From Stutzerimonas kirkiae (lineage in GTDB: Bacteria; Pseudomonadota; Gammaproteobacteria; Pseudomonadales; Pseudomonadaceae): a stretch of DNA of 64,000 bases. Below are positions 10,300 to 20,069 of this stretch, one piece after another. Below the pieces are notes generated by a model. The model did no database searches. It was given only the letters and a program-made list of their open reading frames with translations, and was not told the DNA's origin. Location: positions 1 to 64,000 of the forward strand of contig NZ_QJUO01000014.1 in assembly GCF_004327335.1 (NCBI RefSeq), given 5' to 3'. Numbering within the stretch: position 1 is the stretch's first letter; the number at the start of each line of letters is the position of its first letter. The translations under genes and the position numbers were made by a program.

Positions 10300-11076
10300 T
10301 CAGGACGAACCCGCCAGTTCCCGCAGCAGTTGCAGGGTCTCGCTGGCGAAGCCCTGGTACTGCGCGAGGATATCGGCCATGCCGACCCAGACGATCACCA
10401 GGCCGATCACCAGGGTCAGCGGGAAACCGATGCTGAAGATATTCAACTGCGGCGCGGCGCGGGTCATCAGGCCGAAAGCGAGGTTGATCACCAGCAGCGC
10501 GGTGATCGCCGGCAGCACCAGCAATAATCCGGCACCCAGTACCCAGCCCAGCTTGCTCGCCACTTCCCAGTAATGATTGGTGCTCAGGCCGGCGCCCACC
10601 GGCAGCGTGACGAAACTCTCGGCCAGTATCTCCAACACCACCAGATGGCCGTTCACCGCCAGGAACAGCAGGATGATCAGCATATTGAAGAACTGCCCGA
10701 GCACCGGTACGGAAATGCCGTTGGCGGGGTCGACCATCGAGGCGAAGCCAAGCCCCATCTGCATCGCCAGCAATTGCCCGGAAACGATGAAGACGTGGAA
10801 GAACAGTTGCAGCACGAAGCCGAACATCACGCCGATCAGGATCTGCTCGACGATCAACAGCATGGCCGGCAGGCTCAGCGCATCCACCACCGGCATCTCC
10901 GGCAGCGCGGGCATCAGCGCCAGGGTGATGGCCAGGGCCAGGTACAGCCGGATGCGCACGGGAACCAGTTGCGTGCCGATGATCGGCATGCTCATCAGCA
11001 GGGCGGCGATGCGAAACAGCGGTAACATGAACTGCCCGACCCAGCCGCCGATCTGCGCTGCACTCAATTCCAGCAT
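10300..11076 (-). CDS. fliR: Flagellar export gate protein FliR
   Basis: A 258-residue polytopic protein of the FliPQR export-gate core. It begins MLELSAAQIGGWVGQFMLPL and contains RIAALLMSMPIIGTQLVPVRIRL-type family sequence, followed by several strongly hydrophobic segments. The ATG at 11076 is chosen because the 12-residue extension to 11112 is charged and unlike the family; GGTGGGGG precedes it. It lies 63 nt after fliQ. Confidence 0.95.
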   Translation of the reverse strand: MLELSAAQIGGWVGQFMLPLFRIAALLMSMPIIGTQLVPVRIRLYLALAITLALMPALPEMPVVDALSLPAMLLIVEQILIGVMFGFVLQLFFHVFIVSGQLLAMQMGLGFASMVDPANGISVPVLGQFFNMLIILLFLAVNGHLVVLEILAESFVTLPVGAGLSTNHYWEVASKLGWVLGAGLLLVLPAITALLVINLAFGLMTRAAPQLNIFSIGFPLTLVIGLVIVWVGMADILAQYQGFASETLQLLRELAGSS

Positions 11077-11139
11077 AGCGCCCCCACCCTGCGGGTCCGC
11101 TCGCTGGCGCAAGGCCGGTGCTCGATCAGGGCCATGGCG

Positions 11140-11409
11140 CTAACCGATCAGCAGTGGAATGTTCTGGAACAGCTCCAGGGTGTACTCCATCAACTGCCGG
11201 ACTATCCAGGGACCGGCCCAGATCAGCGTCATCAGCATCACCAGCAGGCGCGGCAGAAAGCTCAGGGTCTGTTCATTGATCTGCGTCGCGGCCTGGAACA
11301 TGGCCACCAGCAGGCCGATCATCAGGCTCGGCAGCACCAGGATGCCGACCATCATGGCGGTCATCCACAATCCGCCACGGAACAGATCGACAGCGATTTC
11401 GGGCGTCAT
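11140..11409 (-). CDS. fliQ: Flagellar export gate protein FliQ
   Basis: An 89-residue protein with two transmembrane helices (about residues 13-40 and 50-75), the normal size and pattern for FliQ. It starts MTPEIAVDLFRGGLW. GGAGG lies 6 nt before the ATG. It is 10 nt downstream of fliP and forms the export-gate core with FliP and FliR. Confidence 0.96.
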   Translation of the reverse strand: MTPEIAVDLFRGGLWMTAMMVGILVLPSLMIGLLVAMFQAATQINEQTLSFLPRLLVMLMTLIWAGPWIVRQLMEYTLELFQNIPLLIG

Positions 11410-11419
11410 GGCGAGCCTC

Positions 11420-12178
11420 CTAGAGTGTGCCGAAACTGCCGGCCAGGGTGCCGATGATCAGGCCCCAGCCATCGACCAGTACGAACAGCATGATCTTGAA
11501 CGGCAGGGAAATGATCAGTGGCGACAGCATCATCATGCCCATCGCCATGAGTACGCTGGCCACCACCATGTCGATGATCAGGAACGGGATGAAGATCATG
11601 AAACCGATCTGGAAGGCGGTCTTCAGTTCCGAAGTGACGAAGGCCGGGATCAGGATGGTCAGCGGCGCGGTTTCCGGGCTCTGGATGTCGGTGCGCCGGG
11701 ACAGGCGGACGAAGAGCTCCAGGTCGCTCTCGCGGGTCTGCGCCAGCATGAAGTCGCGCATCGGCCCCTCGGCGCGGACCACCGCCTCCTGGGCGGTCAG
11801 TTCTTCGTTCAGGTAGGGCTGCAGGGCCTGTTCGTTGATCCGCTCGAACACCGGCGCCATGATGAACATCGTCAGGAACAGTGCCAGCCCCAGCAGGATC
11901 TGGCTCGAGGGCGTCGACTGCAGGCCCATGGCCTGGCGCAGGATGGAAAAGACCACGATGATACGGGTGAAACTGGTCATCAGCATGACGAACGCCGGGA
12001 TGAAGCTCAGCGCGGTCATGATCAGCAGGATCTGCAGGCTGACCGAATACTCCTGCTGCCCTTCGGCATTGGTGCTCAGGGTGATCGCCGAAATCGACAG
12101 CGGATCGTTGGGCGCCGCCATCGCCAGGGGTGCCAGCAGCAACAGCAGCAGAGCGAGCGAAGAGCGCCAGAGATGCAT
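11420..12178 (-). CDS. fliP: Flagellar export gate protein FliP
   Basis: Core of the flagellar type III export gate, 252 residues. It has a cleavable N-terminal signal peptide ([14 protein letters not shown], residues 8-21), unusual for a membrane protein but normal for FliP. The family blocks [20 protein letters not shown] and [24 protein letters not shown] sequence are visible, followed by MGMMMLSP. The start ATG overlaps the last base of the fliO stop codon. Confidence 0.97.
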   Translation of the reverse strand: MHLWRSSLALLLLLLAPLAMAAPNDPLSISAITLSTNAEGQQEYSVSLQILLIMTALSFIPAFVMLMTSFTRIIVVFSILRQAMGLQSTPSSQILLGLALFLTMFIMAPVFERINEQALQPYLNEELTAQEAVVRAEGPMRDFMLAQTRESDLELFVRLSRRTDIQSPETAPLTILIPAFVTSELKTAFQIGFMIFIPFLIIDMVVASVLMAMGMMMLSPLIISLPFKIMLFVLVDGWGLIIGTLAGSFGTL

Positions 12179-12612
12179 CAGGGCTTGTCCTTGTGGTCCT
12201 TGCCCAGCAGCTCCATGAGGCGCCTGGCGAATTCATGATTGGCGGGGGCCGCGGTTGCCGGCGGCTCGAGCACCACCGGCTGCTTGAGTACGTGCAGGGG
12301 CGTGATACGCCCGGCGGTCAGCCCCAGCAGCACCTGTTCATCGCCTACCTGCACCAGCACCAGCCGTTCACGGGTGCCCAGTGCCTGGGTGGACAGCACC
12401 TGGATCGCCTGGTTGCCGCGTGGCGTCAGGCCCTGCACCCGGCGCAAGACCCAGGCCAGCAGGAAGATCAGGCCGACCACCAGCAGCAGGCCACCCAACA
12501 GCCGCCCCAACTGGGCGCCGACATCGGCGCCACTCATGGCACCAGCCGGCTCCGCCGCCAGGATCGGCAACGGCAGCCAGCAGAGGATCGCGAACAGCCA
12601 GCGCGGCTTCAT
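12178..12612 (-). CDS. fliO: Flagellar assembly protein FliO
   Basis: A 144-residue bitopic membrane protein that helps assemble the FliPQR gate. An N-terminal signal-like segment (residues 5-19) and a transmembrane helix (about residues 33-55, [20 protein letters not shown]) precede the FliO cytoplasmic domain ([37 protein letters not shown]). It is tightly packed: 3 nt from fliN and a 1 nt overlap with fliP. Confidence 0.92.
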   Translation of the reverse strand: MKPRWLFAILCWLPLPILAAEPAGAMSGADVGAQLGRLLGGLLLVVGLIFLLAWVLRRVQGLTPRGNQAIQVLSTQALGTRERLVLVQVGDEQVLLGLTAGRITPLHVLKQPVVLEPPATAAPANHEFARRLMELLGKDHKDKP

Positions 12613-12615
12613 GTT

Positions 12616-13089
12616 TCAGCGCAGCTTCTTGATACGTTCGGTGGGGCTGATCACATCGGTCAGGCGGATGCCGAACTTCTCGTTCACTACCACCACTTCA
12701 CCGTGGGCGATCAGCGTACCGTTGACCAGTACGTCCAGCGGTTCGCCGGCCAGCCGGTCCAGCTCCACCACCGACCCCTGGTTGAGCTGCAGCAGGTTGC
12801 GGATGCTGATTTCGGTACTGCCGACCTCCATGGAGATAGACACCGGGATATCCAGGATCACATCCAGGTTGGGACCATCGAGCCCGACCTGCTGGGCATT
12901 GGCCTTGGGCGCCTGGCCGAACTCCTCGAGCGGCGCCTTGGGTGCTGCCGGAGGTGGCGTGGGCACGCCCTGGTTCAGCAGCGCGTCGATGTCATCCTGG
13001 CTGGACTCACCCGCCTCGGCCAGTGCCGCCGCCCATTCATCGGCGAGCTCCTGGTCATCGGTGGATACGTTTTCGTTCTCATCTGCCAT
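12616..13089 (-). CDS. fliN: Flagellar motor switch protein FliN
   Basis: C-ring switch component of 157 residues. The N-terminal 70 residues are acidic and Pro/Ala-rich, which is normal in Pseudomonas FliN. The C-terminal SpoA domain (about residues 75-155) contains DIPVSISMEVGSTEISIRN, LDVLVNGTLIAHGEVVVV and GIRLTDVISP. It acts with FliM and FliG in torque direction switching and docks FliH for export. It lies between fliM and fliO in the operon. Confidence 0.96.
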   Translation of the reverse strand: MADENENVSTDDQELADEWAAALAEAGESSQDDIDALLNQGVPTPPPAAPKAPLEEFGQAPKANAQQVGLDGPNLDVILDIPVSISMEVGSTEISIRNLLQLNQGSVVELDRLAGEPLDVLVNGTLIAHGEVVVVNEKFGIRLTDVISPTERIKKLR

Positions 13090-13131
13090 CGCTAATCCTC
13101 GGCGGGCTCGAAAATGATTGAACGCGCTGAA

Positions 13132-14103
13132 TCAGCGCGGACGGGTGACAGGTTCGAGAACCTGCAGCGCCAGGTTGCCCTTGTGGGAACCCATCTTGAC
13201 CTTGAATGCCGGCATGCCATTGGCGCGCATGATCATGTCCTCCGGCATTTCCACCGGGATCACATCCCCCGGTTTCATGTTGAGGATGTCGCGTAGCTTC
13301 AATTGCCGCCGTACCACGCTGGCGCTCAGCGGCACGCTGACTTCCAGCATGTCTTCGCGCAGGGCCCTGACCCAGCGCTCGTCCTGATCGCTGACATCCG
13401 ACTGGAAACCGGCATCGAGCATCTCGCGGATGGGCTCGATCATCGAATAGGGCATGGTCACGTGCAGGTCGCCGCCGCCGCTCTCCAGTTCGATATGGAA
13501 GGTGGACACCACCACCACTTCGCTGGGACTGACGATATTCGCCAACGCCGGATTGACTTCGGAATTGAGGTACTCGAAGTTCACATCGAGGATCGCATGC
13601 CAGGCTTCGCGCAGATCGACGAAGGCCTGGTCCAGCACCATGCGCACGACGCGCAGCTCGGTCGGAGTGAACTCCCGGCCCTCGATCTTGGCGTGCCGGC
13701 CATCGCCGCCGAAAAAATTATCCACCAGCTTGAACACCAGCTTGGCGTCGAGAATGAACAGCGAGGTACCACGCAGCGGCTTCACCTTCACCAGGTTGAG
13801 GCTGGTGGGAACGTACAGGGAGTGTACGTACTCGCCGAACTTCATCAATTGCACCCCGCCCACGGATACATCGGCGGTCCGCCGCAGCAGGTTGAACATG
13901 CTGATGCGCGTATAACGTGCGAAACGCTCGTTGATCATCTCCAGCGTCGGCATGCGCCCACGCACGATACGATCCTGGCTGGTCAGGTCGTAGCTTTTGA
14001 TACTGCCCGGGTCCGCGTCGTTCTCGGTATCGACCAACCCGTCATCGACCCCATGCAGGAGCGCGTCGATCTCGTCTTGCGACAGCAGGTCTTGAACAGC
14101 CAT
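13132..14103 (-). CDS. fliM: Flagellar motor switch protein FliM
   Basis: C-ring protein of 323 residues that receives CheY-phosphate. The N-terminal CheY-binding segment LSQDEIDALLHGV (residues 7-19) is intact. The middle domain contains RFARYTRISMFNLLRRTADV, and the C-terminal SpoA domain begins near residue 245 (EVSVPLSASVVRRQLKLRD). It lies 20 nt after fliL and 42 nt before fliN. Confidence 0.97.
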   Translation of the reverse strand: MAVQDLLSQDEIDALLHGVDDGLVDTENDADPGSIKSYDLTSQDRIVRGRMPTLEMINERFARYTRISMFNLLRRTADVSVGGVQLMKFGEYVHSLYVPTSLNLVKVKPLRGTSLFILDAKLVFKLVDNFFGGDGRHAKIEGREFTPTELRVVRMVLDQAFVDLREAWHAILDVNFEYLNSEVNPALANIVSPSEVVVVSTFHIELESGGGDLHVTMPYSMIEPIREMLDAGFQSDVSDQDERWVRALREDMLEVSVPLSASVVRRQLKLRDILNMKPGDVIPVEMPEDMIMRANGMPAFKVKMGSHKGNLALQVLEPVTRPR

Positions 14104-14123
14104 CTGCGAAGCCTTCTATAGCG

Positions 14124-14642
14124 TTATTGCAGTACGAAATTGGTGAAAAGCACTTGCTCCACCACGAGCTTGCCGGTCTCTTTCTGCGCCATCTCCTGCA
14201 CGCTGGCCGTGGCCTGCTGGCGCAGCGCTTCCTTACCGACCGGCGTCGCCAGCGTGGCGAAGTCCTGGCTGGAAAACAGCATGACCAGGCGATTGCGCAA
14301 CAGCGGCATGTGCACTTTCAGTTCATCCAGCGCCAACGGGTCACGCGACATCAACGACAGGGTGACCTGCATATAGCGCTGGCGTCCATTATGGTTGAAG
14401 TTGACGACAAAGGCAGGCGCCAGTTCCTCATAGATCGCCGGCTGCCGTACAGGCTCCGCCGCGACCGCGGGCGCCGGCTGCTCGTCCCCGTCCTTGTTGA
14501 GGAAGAACAGGGTCCCGCCCACGGAAAGACCGATGGCCAGGACCAGGGCGATCACGATGATGATGATCAGTTTGCCCTTGCCCTTGCCCGCACCATCCGC
14601 TTCGGCGTCAGCCACACCAGGCGGTAACTCTTTATTTGCCAT
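14124..14642 (-). CDS. fliL: Flagellar basal body-associated protein FliL
   Basis: A 172-residue single-pass inner-membrane protein around the stator. The transmembrane helix is near residues 25-46 (LIIIIVIALVLAIGLSVGG) and a periplasmic FliL domain follows (AFVVNFNHNGRQRYMQVTLS, MLFSSQDFATLATPVGKEAL). The ATG at 14642 (MANKELPPG) is chosen over a frame extending to 14717, because that extension would run across the sigma-54 promoter. It is the first gene of the fliLMNOPQR-flhB unit. Confidence 0.94.
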   Translation of the reverse strand: MANKELPPGVADAEADGAGKGKGKLIIIIVIALVLAIGLSVGGTLFFLNKDGDEQPAPAVAAEPVRQPAIYEELAPAFVVNFNHNGRQRYMQVTLSLMSRDPLALDELKVHMPLLRNRLVMLFSSQDFATLATPVGKEALRQQATASVQEMAQKETGKLVVEQVLFTNFVLQ

Positions 14643-14692
14643 GCCAATTATCCGTCGTTCCAAACACAGGGGCGATCGCCCGACAATCACGG

Positions 14693-14708
14693 AGCAACTG
14701 CTGTGCCA
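14693..14708 (-). promoter_or_regulatory. Sigma-54 promoter for fliLMNOPQR-flhB
   Basis: Read leftward: TGGCACAGCAGTTGCT. It has GG and GC separated by exactly 10 nt and matches TGGCAC-N5-TTGC completely. It lies about 51 nt upstream of the fliL ATG. RpoN with FleQ or FleR control of flagellar operons is established in Pseudomonas; which activator acts here is not visible. Confidence 0.88.
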
Positions 14709-14811
14709 GAAAGACAACAGCGCCGGAAGGTCGGCATCCTATGGTCTGTTGCCATTTCGTCGCAAGCGGCGTTGCAATGAAAAGGGAACTTGACGGCGGG
14801 GATCGGGTGAC

Positions 14812-14914
14812 GACGGCCATAAAACCTGAAAAGCCGAGGAGAACGCTGGCTGGACGAAGTGTGGCGCTCCCCTTCTCGTCCAGCCTTCAGCGCTCTTTCC
14901 GGCTTCATGGCCGT
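14812..14914. repeat. Dispersed palindromic element, copy 4 (with outer ends)
   Basis: A full copy with outer arms GACGGCCATAAAACC and GGCTTCATGGCCGT, and inner arms GAACGCTGGCTGGACGA and TCGTCCAGCCTTCAGCGC. It lies between the fliK stop and the fliL promoter, so it separates two transcription units. The rest of the 317 bp gap shows only the promoter. Confidence 0.85.
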
Positions 14915-14959
14915 TATTGCCCGCTCACGAAAACACTGCAAACCATAGCCGCATAGCCG

Positions 14960-16192
14960 TCAAGCGTAGTAATCCACCAATCCCCGATCGCCGCCCGTCC
15001 GGTCGCTGCTGATCTCGCTGACGCCCAGCAACTGCTCGTCCTCGGCGGCGGAGCCCGCCCCGGCAGTGCGCGTACCGCCACTCTCCTGCTGCTGATCGCG
15101 GGCCTGGGACTGGTCGGAAACGTTCGCCTCCAGCAGATTCATGCCCTGCTGGGCGAACATCTCGCGCAAGCGAGGCAATTGCCCTTCCAGCGTGTCGCGT
15201 ACACCGGCATGCGCACTCAGGAAAGTGACCTGCGCCTGCTCCTTGTTCATATCGATACGTACCTCCAGGCGCCCCAGTTCGGCCGGGTCCAGCTGGATTT
15301 CCGCCGATTTCAGGTTCTGGCTCGACAGCCACATGACCCGGTCGACCACGGCATCGATACTACCGGCCTGCTGGATCGCCACCGGCTGGCCAGGCACCTG
15401 AATCGGTGCCGCACGGCCACTGACAACCTCCTGGACAGCCGCATAGGTGGTGGCGGTCTGCGGGCGCTCCTGGCTCTGGTTCTCCTGGCCCGCCGGGGCC
15501 TCATCGACGCGCTGGGTCGACGCCAGTCCGTCCTGGTTGCGCTCGGACTTGCCCGCCAGGCTGGCGAGCGGTAGCTCGGGAGCCTCTTCCGGCTCGGCCT
15601 CCACCTCGCCCTCATCCACCGCTACATTCACTTGTGGCTGCACCGCAGCCACAACCACCGGGGCCACGACAACCTCAGCCAGCGGAGCCACTGGAAGCAC
15701 ATCGGGTTCCGGCCCATCCAGCAGCCGGTTCGCCTCTTCATCCGAGCGCGGCCGCTCGCCCAGCAAGGCCTCCCCGGCCTGCGCCTCGGGTTCGTCGACG
15801 ATCTCTTCGAGCAGCTTCGTCCCCAGGCCGGACAGCGGCAGTTCAGCCGTCTCCTCGACGGGGATGTCCACGGCCAGCGGCAAGCCGAGAAACGCCAACG
15901 GGTTGACCGTGGTCTCCGGCGTCGCCAGTGGCACATCCGCCTCAGGCAAGTCCTTGCCGCTTTCGGCAACGCTCGACGGCTTGTCGTTGGCCGCCGTCGT
16001 CTTTTCCTGCCGCTCCGCCTGTCGCGCCGGACGCTCCTGGGATACGTCCGAACGGGCCTGGCGCTCCTGTGCATAAACCTGTGAAAAGCGCGTGGAATCC
16101 TGGCTAGCGCTCTTGTCCATGCTCGTCGCGCGGTCGCTGGAGCGAGTCTCTGTCGATCGGGTATTGAGCAGTAGGTCTGCTGAAACGGCCAT
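14960..16192 (-). CDS. fliK: Flagellar hook-length control protein FliK
   Basis: Secreted molecular ruler, 410 residues. The N-terminal two thirds are low-complexity, Ala/Glu/Pro-rich and disordered in appearance. The C-terminal Flg_hook domain (about residues 270-375) is well conserved, with LKSAEIQLDPAELGRLEVRI and RDTLEGQLPRLREMFAQQGM, and interacts with FlhB. The ATG at 16192 has GGATGGA about 6 nt upstream; the next in-frame ATG, two codons earlier, is too close to that site. It is flanked on both sides by copies of the palindromic element and has its own sigma-54 promoter. Confidence 0.92.
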   Translation of the reverse strand: MAVSADLLLNTRSTETRSSDRATSMDKSASQDSTRFSQVYAQERQARSDVSQERPARQAERQEKTTAANDKPSSVAESGKDLPEADVPLATPETTVNPLAFLGLPLAVDIPVEETAELPLSGLGTKLLEEIVDEPEAQAGEALLGERPRSDEEANRLLDGPEPDVLPVAPLAEVVVAPVVVAAVQPQVNVAVDEGEVEAEPEEAPELPLASLAGKSERNQDGLASTQRVDEAPAGQENQSQERPQTATTYAAVQEVVSGRAAPIQVPGQPVAIQQAGSIDAVVDRVMWLSSQNLKSAEIQLDPAELGRLEVRIDMNKEQAQVTFLSAHAGVRDTLEGQLPRLREMFAQQGMNLLEANVSDQSQARDQQQESGGTRTAGAGSAAEDEQLLGVSEISSDRTGGDRGLVDYYA

Positions 16193-16232
16193 GGTCATTC
16201 CATCCGGGGGTGATCGGTTACCCGAGTGATAA

Positions 16233-16248
16233 GCAAGGTCCAGGCCAA
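16233..16248 (-). promoter_or_regulatory. Sigma-54 promoter upstream of fliK
   Basis: Read leftward: TGGCCTGGACCTTGCT. GG and GC are separated by 10 nt; the -24 element departs from TGGCAC at two positions. It lies about 41 nt upstream of the fliK ATG, similar to the spacing for fliL. Confidence 0.7.
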
Positions 16249-16329
16249 TCCTTGGCGCAACGGCGGCTTTGCAAGGGGGTGCCATACGCACCGGGAATGG
16301 CGCGGTCGATCGGCTGGCACGGCAAAAAA

Positions 16330-16411
16330 CGAAAAGAGCGCTGGAGGCTGGACGAAAGAACGGGGCAGTTGGTGTTTCCCGTCAAGCTTTCCAGCCCCAG
16401 CGCTTTTATCG
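16330..16411. repeat. Dispersed palindromic element, copy 5
   Basis: The left arm has CGAAAAGAGCGCTGGAGGCT then GGACGAAAG; the right arm has AAGCTTTCCAGCCCCAGCGC and TTTTATCG. It lies between the end of fliJ and the fliK promoter, again between two transcription units. Confidence 0.85.
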
Positions 16412-16451
16412 AAGCATCTTGCCGGTGAATAACGGCATGCCGCGATCACCC

Positions 16452-16904
16452 TCAATCCTGCCGGGGCCGCCCTGCCAGGCGCTGGGAGAACTCATCGAGC
16501 AGCTTCTGTTCGCGCTTGTCCATCGCCATGCGTGCTTCCCGCTGGTAGCGCTCCACCAGCTTGCTCAGCCCCTGCAGGCGCGCATGGCACTGGCGCCAGC
16601 GTTCCCGCAGTTTCTCCAGGTTCTCCTGGTACCAGGTCACGGTGCGCTGCTGCTGGTTGATGGCGGACTCGAGCTGCCCGAGGAAATTCTGGTAATTGAC
16701 CAGCCACTGCCCGGAGACGCCCTGGCGCCCCTGTGTCAGCCACTGTTGCTGGTAGTCCTGCAGATAACGCTGCAGATTCGCCAACTGGCCTTGCGCCTGC
16801 CCCAATTGCTGCTGGGCCTGTCCAAGCGCCCGGGCCGCATCCTGCTCGGCCCGCTCGGCCATCTCGATGACCGGGGCCAGACGCGCCGCACGACGTGCCG
16901 GCAA
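16452..16904 (-). CDS. fliJ: Flagellar export chaperone FliJ
   Basis: A 150-residue, almost entirely helical coiled-coil protein rich in Gln, Arg and Leu, the expected look of FliJ. It begins MPARRAARLAPVIEMAERAE, matching the Pseudomonas FliJ N-terminus. It is the central stalk of the FliI ATPase ring and recycles export chaperones. It lies 3 nt after fliI and is the last gene of the fliEFGHIJ unit. Confidence 0.93.
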   Translation of the reverse strand: MPARRAARLAPVIEMAERAEQDAARALGQAQQQLGQAQGQLANLQRYLQDYQQQWLTQGRQGVSGQWLVNYQNFLGQLESAINQQQRTVTWYQENLEKLRERWRQCHARLQGLSKLVERYQREARMAMDKREQKLLDEFSQRLAGRPRQD

Positions 16905-16907
16905 GGG

Positions 16908-18266
16908 TTAGCTCCCGGCTCGTGGCGCAAAAACCTGATCGAGCAATGCCGCGCTGTGAGTCAGGTTGTCGCTTTCATCCAGCCCCTGGCGCAGATAGCG
17001 CGCCATATCCGCCTGGCGGGCGATAGCCAGGTCGGTTTCCGCATCGCCGCCAGCCACGTAGGCGCCTACGCTGATCAAGTCACGACTCTGCTGGTAACGC
17101 GACCACAACTGCTTGAAACGCTGCGCACTGCGCACATGCTCGATGCTCACCACCTGGGGCATGACACGGCTGATGGATGCCTCGATATCGATGGCCGGGT
17201 AATGCCCCTCCTCCGCCAACCGGCGCGACAGCACGATATGCCCGTCCAGCACACCACGCGCCGCGTCGGCGATCGGGTCCTGCTGGTCATCGCCCTCCGA
17301 CAGCACGGTATAGAAGGCGGTGATCGAACCGCCCCCCGCTTCGGCATTACCGGCACGCTCGACCAGGCTCGGCAGCTTGGCGAACACCGAAGGCGGATAG
17401 CCCTTGGTCGCCGGCGGCTCGCCGATGGCCAGGGCGATCTCGCGCTGGGCCTGGGCGAAACGGGTCAACGAGTCCATCAGCAGCAGCACGTTCCTGCCCT
17501 TGTCGCGAAAGTACTCGGCGATGCGCGTGCAGTACATGGCTGCCCGCAGGCGCATCAGCGGCGCCTCGTCAGCCGGCGAGGCCACCACGACGGAACGCTT
17601 GATGCTTTCCTCGCCGAGAATGTTCTCGATGAACTCCTTGACTTCGCGGCCCCGCTCGCCGATCAGCCCGACGATGATGATGTCGGCCTCGGTGAAGCGC
17701 GTCATCATGCCCAGCAGCACCGACTTACCGACACCGGTGCCGGCGAACAGGCCCAGGCGCTGGCCTCGACCGACGGTCAGCAGGCCATTGATGCTGCGGA
17801 TGCCGACATCCAACGGTTCGCTGATCGGGTGGCGTTTGAGTGGGTTGATCTGCGGGCCGTCCATCGGCACCCAGTCCTCGGCGCGCATCGCGCCTTTGCC
17901 GTCGAGCGGCCGGCCGGCACCGTCCAGCACCCGTCCGAGCATCGCACTGCCCATCGGCAGTCGCCCGTTGTCGGCCAGCGGTACCACCCGCGCGCCCGGC
18001 GCGATACCGCTCAGGCTGCCGACCGGCATGAGGAAAATCTTACCGCCGGAGAAGCCCATGACCTCGGCTTCCACCTGGCTCGGCTGGTAACTGTCATCGT
18101 TGATCACCAGGCAGCGACTACCGATGGCGGCCCGCAGGCCTTCCGCCTCCAGCGTCAGCCCTACCATACGCAGCAGGCGCCCCTCCAGTACCGGCTGCCT
18201 GGGCAAGGCCAGAGCATCGGCATAGCCCTGCAGGCGCCGGGCGAAACTGACACGCTCAAGGCGCAT
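16908..18266 (-). CDS. fliI: Flagellum-specific ATPase FliI
   Basis: Hexameric ATPase that energises flagellar protein export, homologous to the F1 beta subunit. The 452-residue protein has Walker A AGTGVGKS (residues 175-182), [12 protein letters not shown], the Walker B region [19 protein letters not shown] and [18 protein letters not shown]. The start overlaps the end of fliH by 11 nt. Confidence 0.97.
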   Translation of the reverse strand: MRLERVSFARRLQGYADALALPRQPVLEGRLLRMVGLTLEAEGLRAAIGSRCLVINDDSYQPSQVEAEVMGFSGGKIFLMPVGSLSGIAPGARVVPLADNGRLPMGSAMLGRVLDGAGRPLDGKGAMRAEDWVPMDGPQINPLKRHPISEPLDVGIRSINGLLTVGRGQRLGLFAGTGVGKSVLLGMMTRFTEADIIIVGLIGERGREVKEFIENILGEESIKRSVVVASPADEAPLMRLRAAMYCTRIAEYFRDKGRNVLLLMDSLTRFAQAQREIALAIGEPPATKGYPPSVFAKLPSLVERAGNAEAGGGSITAFYTVLSEGDDQQDPIADAARGVLDGHIVLSRRLAEEGHYPAIDIEASISRVMPQVVSIEHVRSAQRFKQLWSRYQQSRDLISVGAYVAGGDAETDLAIARQADMARYLRQGLDESDNLTHSAALLDQVFAPRAGS

Positions 18267-19047
18267 CGGGCGACTCCAGGTCGATGCTCAAGTCCGCTTC
18301 GGGAGCGTGCGCGGCGCTTTCCCGCTGCTGCTCGAACAACTGCTTGATCACCTGATCCAGGCGCGTCTCGATACTGGCGTCAATGCGGCTATGCTCCGTC
18401 TCGACCCGGCAACCGCCCGGCAGCAGCGCGTCATCCTCGAGAATCCGCCATTTTTCCTCATACCGCTCGCGCAACGCCTTGGCCGTTTCGAAGTCCTGCG
18501 GGTTGACGTGGATGCGCACATTCTGGGCCCCCATCGGCAACAGTTTCAGGGCACCGCTCAGCACCTCGCGCAACTGGCTGGAATCCATGCGCAGTTCGCG
18601 CTGCACCACCTCGCGGACCATCTGCCCGAGCAGTTGGACCATGCCCTGCTCCAGGGCCTGGTCCTGCTCGGCGATGGGCTCGAACAACTGCTTCATCAGC
18701 AATTCCAGGCTGCCCAGTTTCTTGTTCAGTGCCGCTTCGGCTTCCTGGCGCGCCCGCAGTTGCCCGGAGTGAAAGCCATCCTTTTCACCGGTGGCGAAAC
18801 CTTCGTTGTAGGCTTCCTGGCGAATCGCCTCCAACTCCTCGAGCGTCAAGGGTTTGACTTCCTCGGCCGGGACTTCTTCACTGTGCCCGGTTTCATCCGG
18901 GTTTTCCTCCGGGACCTGCTCGGCCTCTGGCTCGGCGACGGGCTCCGGCTCGTCGACATGCGGATCGAAGCTCGGCAAGGCCCAGCGATCGAAAAGACTG
19001 ACGTCCTCGGCACGAATCACATCGCTGGGATGATGTTCCTTGGCCAT
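18256..19047 (-). CDS. fliH: Flagellar assembly protein FliH
   Basis: Regulator of FliI that links the ATPase to the C-ring through FliN. The 263-residue protein has an acidic, Glu/Pro-rich N-terminal third. This is followed by an E(E)xxxEGFxxG-like stretch ([18 protein letters not shown], about residues 87-104) and a C-terminal stator-like domain ([34 protein letters not shown] tail). It lies 5 nt after fliG. Confidence 0.94.
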   Translation of the reverse strand: MAKEHHPSDVIRAEDVSLFDRWALPSFDPHVDEPEPVAEPEAEQVPEENPDETGHSEEVPAEEVKPLTLEELEAIRQEAYNEGFATGEKDGFHSGQLRARQEAEAALNKKLGSLELLMKQLFEPIAEQDQALEQGMVQLLGQMVREVVQRELRMDSSQLREVLSGALKLLPMGAQNVRIHVNPQDFETAKALRERYEEKWRILEDDALLPGGCRVETEHSRIDASIETRLDQVIKQLFEQQRESAAHAPEADLSIDLESPDAP

Positions 19048-19052
19048 GGCGA

Positions 19053-20069
19053 TCAGACCATTTCCTCGCCGCCCTTGCCGCCCAGCACGATTTCACCGGC
19101 GTCCGCCATGCGCCGGGCCACCGCGAGAATCTCTTTCTGCGCCGCCTCGACTTCGCTGATACGCACCGGCCCCTTGGCTTCGAGGTCGTCGCGCAGCAGT
19201 TCGCCGGCGCGCTTGGACATATTCTTGAAGACCTTCTCCTTGATCCCCTCGTCGGCGCCCTTGAGGGCCACCACCAGCACTTCGGAGGAAACCTCGCGCA
19301 GCAGCATCTGGATACCGCGGTCGTCGACATCGGCCAGGTTGTCGAAGACGAACATCAGGTCCTCGATCTGGCTGGACAGGTCCTCGTCGACATCGCGGAT
19401 GGCATCCATGAGTTGCCCTTCGATGGAGCTGTCCAGGTAGTTCATGATGTCGGCGGCGCGCTTCACGCCCCCCAGGGTGGCGCGGCTGGTGTTGGTGTTG
19501 CCGGAGAACTGCTTCTCGAGAATCTGGTTGAGCTCCTTCAACGCCGCCGGCTGCACGGTGTTGAGAGAGGAAACCCGCAACACGATGTCCAGCCGCACCT
19601 TGTGGTCGAAGTGCGACAGCACTTCGCCCGCCTGGTCCGGGTCCAGGTAGGCGACGACGATGGCCTGGATCTGCGGGTGCTCGTAGCGAATGACGTCTGC
19701 CACGGCCCGCGCTTCCATCCATTTCAGGCTGTCCAGGCCGCTGGTATTGCCGCCCAGCAGGATGCGGTCGATCAGCCCGCCGGCCTTGTCTTCGCCAAGG
19801 GCCTGGGTCAGCATTTTGCGGATATAGCCATCCGAGCCAACCCCCAGGCTGGTCTGGTCGCCAACGATCTCGACGAACTCGTTCATCACCTGCTCGACCT
19901 GGTCGCGCTGGATATTGCGCATCTGCGCCATCGCCGTGCCGACCCGCTGCACTTCCTTCGGGCCGAGGTGGCGCAGCACCTGCGCGGCATCCGCTTCACC
20001 CAGGGAAAGCAGCAGAACGGCGGCCTTGTCGACCTTGTTGAGCTTGCCGGGAACGCGAGTCTCACTCAT
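19053..20069 (-). CDS. fliG: Flagellar motor switch protein FliG
   Basis: Torque-generating C-ring protein, 338 residues. It has the three-domain FliG layout: N-terminal FliF-binding domain (AAVLLLSLGEADAAQVLRHL), middle domain with the EHPQ motif (near DVIRYEHPQIQAIV), and a C-terminal charged torque helix region (LMFVFDNLADVDDRGIQMLL). Its start overlaps the end of fliF by 8 nt. Confidence 0.97.
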   Translation of the reverse strand: MSETRVPGKLNKVDKAAVLLLSLGEADAAQVLRHLGPKEVQRVGTAMAQMRNIQRDQVEQVMNEFVEIVGDQTSLGVGSDGYIRKMLTQALGEDKAGGLIDRILLGGNTSGLDSLKWMEARAVADVIRYEHPQIQAIVVAYLDPDQAGEVLSHFDHKVRLDIVLRVSSLNTVQPAALKELNQILEKQFSGNTNTSRATLGGVKRAADIMNYLDSSIEGQLMDAIRDVDEDLSSQIEDLMFVFDNLADVDDRGIQMLLREVSSEVLVVALKGADEGIKEKVFKNMSKRAGELLRDDLEAKGPVRISEVEAAQKEILAVARRMADAGEIVLGGKGGEEMV

